A stretch of 64,000 nucleotides of DNA from Patella vulgata. Its lineage: Eukaryota; Mollusca; Gastropoda; Patellidae. The notes beneath the pieces were generated by a model, which was given only the letters and a program-made list of their open reading frames with translations, was not told where the DNA came from and made no database searches. This document shows positions 14,201 to 23,000 of the stretch, piece after piece. The stretch lies in assembly GCF_932274485.2 (NCBI RefSeq), contig NC_065887.2:43853201-43917200 (forward strand), read 5' to 3'. The stretch's first letter is position 1; every line of letters begins with the position of its first letter. The position numbers and the translations under genes were made by a program.

Positions 14201-17016
14201 TCTAGATGTTAAATTTAATTTTCTCTACTTGCAGGAATTCCATGATGAAGTGACAACTAGAAATGCTGATGCTGAAAGATTAACAAAGTTGGTTACATTG
14301 GAAGCAAAAATGTCACCTGGTAAAAACTTTGGCAGGTAAAAATTTATTTTGATATTAAGTTTTAACTTACTGCCCTTGACATTAATTTATAAATATTTTT
14401 AGCCTCAAATGTTATATAAATTATTAATTCACATTTATTCACATGACAAGCCTATAATCAATTCTCTGGACCATCAGAATTTATACTTTTGTTCACAATA
14501 AATATAAAATAAAACCAAGTATGAACTTTATTAAGTCCTAAAAAAACGGTCTAGGCAAAATAGTGTAATCAGTAAATGGACTGTTAACTGTGTACAAAAT
14601 ACAGGAATTGGTCTGAAATTTGAAAGTATTATAGCGAGAAGTTGGTTTGTTTTATATTTTCTAGTAATATGAGATTAAATGAAGTGGATGCTTATAATCC
14701 AAGAGTAACAGCGTTACAGAATAGATGGAGAATAGTGTGGAGAATGTCCGTCGATAGGAAGAAAAAATTACAAGATGCGTATGATACTTTATTAGAGGTA
14801 AAAATATATCTTAAGATATTGATGATGTCATCGGTATATTATAATTAAATTTTATAGTCAGATATTTTGTGGGTTGTTTAAACTAAAAAACTATTAAAGA
14901 ACAGTAATTTGTTATGTGATGGGTTAAACAATAAAATTCTGACAATCGTTCCTTATATAAGAACTGATATCCTCTCAAGGTCTCATATAACAGCAGAATT
15001 ATCCACTCCCTGATATCCTCTCACAGTCTCATATAACAACCACTGCCTGATAATCATCAGTATAACTGTTACGTAGAGAGACAACAGGTAGATACAGATA
15101 GCATACCCTACCTTTTACACACATGCTTTCATTTTCTTACTTTCACTTTATTTTTCAGTTGGAGAGTTTTAAAAACTTTGATTTTGATGTTTGGAGATTG
15201 AGATACAAAAAATGGATTCAAGCCAAGAAATTTCGAATATCTGATTTTTTCCGTCGCCAGGATAAAGACTGTGATGGTGCTTTAAGTCGAGATGAATTTG
15301 TTTCAGGAATGATGCAATCTAGTAAGATATTAATAAGCTGGAAACTGTCATACTTACAAAACATTGTAGGGGGTTTGTCTGATAATAATCTCAAGTTTGT
15401 ACAACAAGAGAGGTAGGGGCACCTGTCCAAGACCACGAATAATGGTGCCTGTCCAGTCACATTGGTTCTCTCTTGGCTCTCTGCCGTCCTCCCATATACA
15501 AGTGAACTATTGGAATAAAATTGTAGCCTACATATATCAGTCCCTTGAACACAATAGAATGTAACCTATCAGTGGTATACTATCACCCACCAGAACCAAT
15601 ACAGACAATTTGATTAGTCAAAAAGATAATGTGATCTGAATACCATTACCGTACAGACAATTTGATTAGTCAATGTGGTCTGAACATCGTCTTCAAGGAA
15701 AATTTGTCCGGTTGTCATTAGTAACGCTTGTTTTATACATGTTAATTTTTTTTTTTTTTTTCATTTTCAGAATTCCCGACAAATAAAACGGAATTAAATG
15801 CAGTGTTTGATATATTTGAGAAAACTGTTTTACGGAAACCGAGAATGGTTTATAAAGAATTTATTGATGCATTGAAGTCTGACAAGGTAAAATAAGGTCT
15901 TTTACATTTCACTAGAAACACAGAGCAAATGAAAGGGAAATAAAAAAGTAAATTTTTTGTTGCCCCCGGCGTTAAATTCTCATGAATTATAAAGTCCCTG
16001 AGATGAATGTGTTTTTTTTAGCTTCACCACCATCATAAACAGAAGTGTTGCTAATTAGAATTCTGTTCTTCTATGACTTATTACCTGTTTATCAACAACT
16101 AATTTTGCCAACCATAAGAAGTGGACTGTTTAATGATAATAAAATATATATACCCCATTTATATCTAAACATTGTAACAAAATAAAATAAATGATTTATT
16201 TTAAAATATCTGTTGAAATTTGTAATAATTTTGATTTGTAGAGAGGTAGAAAATCAAGTGTAACAACCAATAAATCTGATGCTGAGTTAATCCATGATGA
16301 AATAGAACGAGATGTGTCTGGATGTCAGTGTAGAAATCAGTTTAAGGCTGTGTATTTAGACGAGGGAAAATATAGGGTGAGTAGCCATGTATAGAATCGC
16401 GTGAGAAAGTACACGTTTTCTATATGATGTAATGCAAGTCATTTGTAACATTTTAAGGAAAAGATGGACGAATAACGATTTATCACTTAAAGGACAACGT
16501 TGGTGTCCACCATTATTACATATTTGATATAACTTGTTAAATACATTAACACAGAGTTCATTGCTACGGTAGATGTGTAATGAAGATTTAAAGAAACGCT
16601 AAGTGACGCAAACAATGGAAATTATGACTTATTTCTGCTCACTGATAATTTCTTCGAAGATAAAAAGTTGAATGGTTAGCATGTGTACGTTGTACGTGAG
16701 TAACGTGACAAGTCAAAAGGACTATTGTCATCTGTCCAACCTCGTGGGTTTCTATGGGTCCTCCAGTTTTCTCCCACTGCAAAAAAACCCTACGCGCAAG
16801 CGAATTAATGAAATAAAATTGTACTACATGTTAGTCCCGAAATTACATAGTTTGTGTCGTGTGGACCTTAAACCCCATTTCTCGTGGGTTTTCTCCGGGT
16901 CCTCTGGTTTCCTCCCACTGCTAAAGACCCCTATGTACAAGCAAAGTATTAAAATAGAAATTGAACCATATGTTTGTCCTGAAATGACCTTGTTTGTATG
17001 GAGTGGACATTAAACC

Positions 17017-17056
<40 letters not shown>

Positions 17057-20000
17057 ATAATCAGTATAAGTAATAATCAATTAGTGCAGTTAGAGAAATG
17101 GAAATAATAATCAGGGACTGATTGAATACATATTTATTGAAGAATCGTTTTCAATTTTTATTTTACAGTTTGGAGAGAAACAGAGAACATATTTAGTGCG
17201 ATTTTTGAACAGCACAGTTATGGTGCGTGTAGGGGGAGGGTGGATAACTCTTGAAGAATTCCTAGAAACTAACGATCCCTGTAGAGGTAAGTCTAGTCTA
17301 TATTTACATAGCAGAAATTTGAGTTATTATCCCTCACCTTTCGAAGAAAGCAGGGGACTATTAAAATGTGTCCGTCACTTTCTTTTTGGGACACAATAAC
17401 TCTTTCTAATTGAGCTAGAATGTTTAAACTTGCCTTGATGGAGTTCGAAGATGAACAATGTCTGCTTATGGTAAGCAGAGATAAGAAATTTGATTGGTTT
17501 ATGCTTTGGAACACGTTAACATTAGTTCTAATTAAGTGAGAGTGATGAAACGTGGTGTATAGTTTAATTACATCATTACCTTGACTAAGTTCGATATTGA
17601 ACATTTTCTGCTGAGGGTAAGCAGAGTGATAAGCAATTTGGTTGGTCGAGACTGGAACACAATATGTGTCATCTATTTATTTTGGGATTTCGACGGTGGA
17701 CATCAGCCTCACTGTTGGCTTGTTTTATTTAAGAAAGAACGACAAATATTGCATATATATTTTTTTTCATATAAAAATTGATATGTTTAGAGAATTGTTA
17801 AAAAAAAAAAACATTTAATTTTTTTGTTTGGTTATTTTAAGGATATGGTAAGTTTATTTTTATGTCCCATTTTGATAAAAAAAAATTCCCGGGCTTTGAT
17901 GGTTTTTTTTTTCTTAAAATACTTTTTTTCTTCATTAAATTATTGCATATTCTCCCCCATTTGTGGGTCTTTAATTTTCCCATAATCCCATTTTAAAAAC
18001 TAATAATTATTATAGTTTTTATTCCCAGAATTTTTTTGTTTTATAAAGATAATTATTTTGGTTTTGGGAAGTGTATAGTATTGTTGTTGATGGGAAGTGT
18101 ATAGTATTGTTGTTGATGGGAAGTGTATAGTATTGTTGTTGATGGGAAGTGTATAGTATTGTTGTTGATGGGGTGAATGAATGATGGTGCATAATGATGC
18201 TTTAAATTGGCTAAACCTCTTTAATTTACATAAAAAATTAATGTTGATTTCGTTGGATGATGATAGGTTGTGTTTATATTCAAATAATTCATACCGTTAG
18301 AATATTACGCTTAAAAATAAATTTATCGATTTTATTGGATTGTACATGTAGATGTTGATTTCTTTTGTGGGATGATCATTTTTCCTCATTGAATAATTAA
18401 CGCCTATAGATAATGTCAGTGTTTGAGATGTAACAGGTTTCCGACTTTATGTTCCACTGTCAACAAAGTAAGCCCCTCCCCTCTCCACAATTTATAGCCA
18501 ACTCACAACTGTCAAAATAAAACCTGAATCGATTAGGGCTTGTATCTTCACAAATTGAAATAACAATTGAATATTTTGATGTAAATAAAAGAGGTTTAAC
18601 TGCTTTAAGCTTGTGATTGGTGATTGGAGTATCGGATATTGAATTGAACAAGTACTGATTGATGTATCCTGGCACGCGTCATTAACAATTCTCTCTCGAA
18701 ACATCCATTTTCCAAGATATGTAACCATTTGAGTAATGAATGCGTCTATGTGCTTGTTGAGTTTAATATGGTAGATCAGTGTTTTATGGATGGTGCTGAA
18801 TTATATGTAAAATAAATTGCAAATCTACGTACATTCTAAATATGTTCCTAATTTACAAAATATATTATTTATTATTTATATATGACCAGGGATGACTTTA
18901 GAAATCTTCTTGTCCTGTTAAAATAAACTTGATTTATTGATTAAAATACTGTTAACCCATTTAACGCCCAGACTTTGGTCATCAGATGCTATGTAAGAAT
19001 TCAAGAACTAAATCTGTGCTCTAAAGGGTTAATATGAGAAATAATAAATTTTAAAGCTGGTGATCGTTATTTGAGGGATATTGAATCTTGTGTAAATTAC
19101 AATATTGTGAAAGTACGTACAGTGAACTTCCCAATATTATTAAATTTTGTACAGTATTTAGAAAGATGAATAGACAATATACGATGAGCGGCTTTAAAGG
19201 CTATACCCTGTAAGACCCATGTCTTCCTATATCAACATATTTATATACAATGACCTTTAGAATTAAACAACATGAAACATATAATATTTATATACAATGA
19301 CCTTTAGAATTAAAATTTTAGTAAAATAGATTAGTCTAATAATTCTGTACTTTTGATATTCAGCCACAAAACAATTTTTCAGTCACCTGACTATTTACAT
19401 AATTTCATCCCATGAATTATTTTTATTTCCCAGAATTCACTTTTATTCAAATTCATAAAACTATTCGTATTTTTATGCGGATGATTTTTAAGCACAAATA
19501 AATTAAATATCTGAAACTTTCAAAAGTGCATGTGAAAAAACAATATATTGTCTACACAAAAAACAAATATCAAATTTGTATGATATTTCAAAATTTAGAA
19601 TTTATTTATTTGAAAATTTGTTTTATGGCTGTGCAGTTCAAACATCCAGTGTTTAACCTGTGTATAATTAACTTAACCATTATAATCTATACAGCTAGAG
19701 GGCGCTTAAATGTTGACCTGCGGGATACGCTACTTCCAGACGGAACAATTGATTATAGATCTAGTCGCAGAGGTAGTGGAACACCGCTACGCAGCACATC
19801 GCCATTTCCTACTGGAGCCAGCAGAAAACGACAGACTGACACCGGATATGCATCATCGAACTCTTCAGGTAGCTTATGTCTTGACATGTCATGCCAGAGT
19901 ACAATAAATCAGATTGCATCATTCCGTCTGCACAAAGGCAATATTAATCTGAATAGGAGTTATCTCCTCGTTGATAATAATTTGTTGCATGCTAATATTT

Positions 20001-23000
20001 AATATATATATACATATTGTAACTTATATTGCATGCTTTATATATATAAATAACATAAAAGGGTGTAAAAAATCTGTTTGCTTCATTTATAACAGCCATA
20101 ATCTCGATTCTTTTTAAATGTTTTCAATTGTCACTAATTGGAACCAAATCTAAGAAGCTTTCAAAGTTTTCAGATATTTGGAATTGCTCTTTGAAATAAT
20201 TCAATTTTGATTCTTAATAAATGTAACCTTTAATATTTTGGCTTGGGTACCAGCAATTTTGGAATTTGAACTTTGAATCTTTGTGAAGATTTTTAATGTC
20301 GAGATCTGTTTAAATGTCTTAGGAATAATGTTACATCACCTATTTAAACACAATATACCCTAATTTGTAAGACTACGGTGAAATACCCTATTTACTAAGG
20401 TGAAATACCCTATTTGTTGTGTGTCTGTTTCCCATGTAGCATGCTCTTATTTTCCTGTACAGATGTAAGGAATCTATACTGAAATGGACTCCATGCTTCC
20501 TTTCACCTTGCTTTTATTTCCATTGGGCATGTTGCATTTTAACTTTTTCCTGATCATGAATATTTTGGATTTAATAATTTTAACCCTCTGTACCCTCCTT
20601 CCATTGTCTGTCTCTGTACCCTCCTTCCATTGTCTGTCTCTGTACCCTCCTTCCATTGTCTATCTCTGTACCCTCCTTCCATTGTCTGTCTCTGTACCCT
20701 CCTTCCATTGTCTATCTCTGTACCCTCCTTCCATTGTCTGTCTCTGTACCCTCCATCCATTAATATTCACTTTTCCTCATTTCTTTGTTTTTCATGACCA
20801 TTTCAATTTTGGTATTTTATCATTTTTCATGCTGTTTACACCAATATTCTGTTACCTGGCAACTATTTTTCTGTTGTCTGGCAACATATCTTTCTGTTGC
20901 CTGGCAACAATTTTTCTGTTGTCTGGCAATCTATCTGTTTTCTGGCAACCTATCTTTCTGTCATACTGTCTACACCAGTAGTCTCTGGGCGTATGTTTTG
21001 TTGTCTGGCAACCTATCTGCACCAAAATAAGATGGAAGTAGAAAAATAAAAGTGTAAGAGGATTTGGGGGTATCTTTATTAGGATTATTTCAATGGGTAT
21101 GTCTATTAGGGTTATTTAGATGATGTGGAATTGTGTATCTCTATCAGGATTATTGGATGGGGTGGAGTCAGGGTATTTAGAAGAATTGACCTTTGAGATC
21201 TTTCAAGTCTGTTTGAAGGATGACATCATGATTGGCACAGAGTTGAGCAGACTTTTTGTCTTACGTTCAAACTTGTAAAGAAAAAGATGAACAATTTTAC
21301 TTTTGAATATGATTTGCTTTCAATAATTATACTCAAGGTACAAACGGTCAGATTGAACAAATAGTAATAAATATAGTTTAACCTCACTGAAACTTGCCTA
21401 TTAAAATGTTCGATCTCTTAACCTGAAACATGGCTACTGTTTTAGGATGATATTTATTTGTTATTTCATGATTCAAGGATGAGTACAGTTTTTGTTTCAA
21501 ATCCAAAATCTTCAATAAATAACAACCATGTTATCATTTTTATACACCCACATGGAAATGTGGACAGATATTGCTGTCTCCGCCGTCCACAATTTCTTGT
21601 GATCCGATTGTTTTAAAATTGATATGTTATTGACATTAGTGACATGAAGAAGCCTATTTAATTTCAGCAATTTCTGTTTATTACGTTTAGAGTTCTGGCC
21701 CTTGTTTCACTTTATTGAACCTTGTGAAGGCTCTAACGCCAAAAGTTGTCATCCGATCTTTATGAAATTGATATGCATAATTTGAATTAGTGCAACGAAG
21801 ACGCCTATTGAATTTCAGCAATTTCACTTAATTACTTCTAGAGTTATAGCCCTTGTTTCACTTTGTTGTACCATGTAAACGCTCTAACATCTTAAGTTAT
21901 CTGCCGATCTGTATGAAATTTATGTGTCATTTAAATTAGTAAAAGGAAGAACCCTATTGAATTTCAGCAATTTGCGTTTATTATGTCTAGAGTTACGGCC
22001 CTTGTTTCACTTTGTTGCACCCTGTGAATGCTCTAACATCTAAAGTTATCTGCTGATCTGTATGAAATTTATATGCATCAATTAAATTAGTATAAAGAAG
22101 AATCCTATCGAATTTCAGCAATTTCTGTTTATTATGTCTGGAGTTATGGCCCTTGTTTCACTTTGTGAAACCACAAAGCCTATTGAATTCCAGCAATTTA
22201 CAATAATTACTTCTAGAGTTATGGCCCTTGTTTCACTTTGTTCAACCTTGTTAATGCTCGATTGATGAAAGTTATCTGATATGTATGAAATTTATATGCA
22301 TCATTTAAATTTTTGAAACGGAGGTCTATTGAATTTCAGCAATTTCCGTCAAATATTTATAGAGATATGGCACTTGTTTTACTTTGTGAACCTTGTTTTA
22401 CTTTGTGAACCTTGTGAACATTCCAACGACAAAAATTATCATCCGATCTGTATGAAATTCAAATGCATTATTTAAATTAGTAAAACGAAAAAGCCTGTCA
22501 AATTTCAAAATTTTCTGTAAATTAATACTCCCAGAGTTAAGGCCCTTATTTCAGTTTGTAGAACCTTGTGAACCCTCAAACAACAAAAATTATAATCTGA
22601 TCTGTAAGAAATTGTCTTGTAAATGTCCCCAATTACCTACAAAAGATGGCTCGGACGATTTAGCGGCTGTGGGCTTATGTTTCATTGCCTGGCAACCTAT
22701 CTTATTCAATGCTTTTAATGATTTAACTTATGCAAATAGCATGTGTGATGTCACTGAAACTAACCAATAAAATTGTTTGTTTACAGCTGGTAGTTCTGCT
22801 GATACCACTTTACGCAGAAGTCGTATCACATCTTCTATGGTTAATTTATCTAACGCTAACGGTTTGCACAAAAACCCTGATTTTGGTAAGAATCTTCTCT
22901 TTTTGCTTCCATTATTAACATTTTTGTTTTACTGCACCATAGCATATAAAACCTTTATTGATGTTATTAGAATATGCCTAGCTGATTTATATCTTCAGTT

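Noticed and set aside
20484-20981. 165-codon open frame on the + strand and matching minus-strand frames
   Set aside because: They are generated by the 26-base tandem repeat and the adjacent X-box repeat; no splice context or conserved domain.
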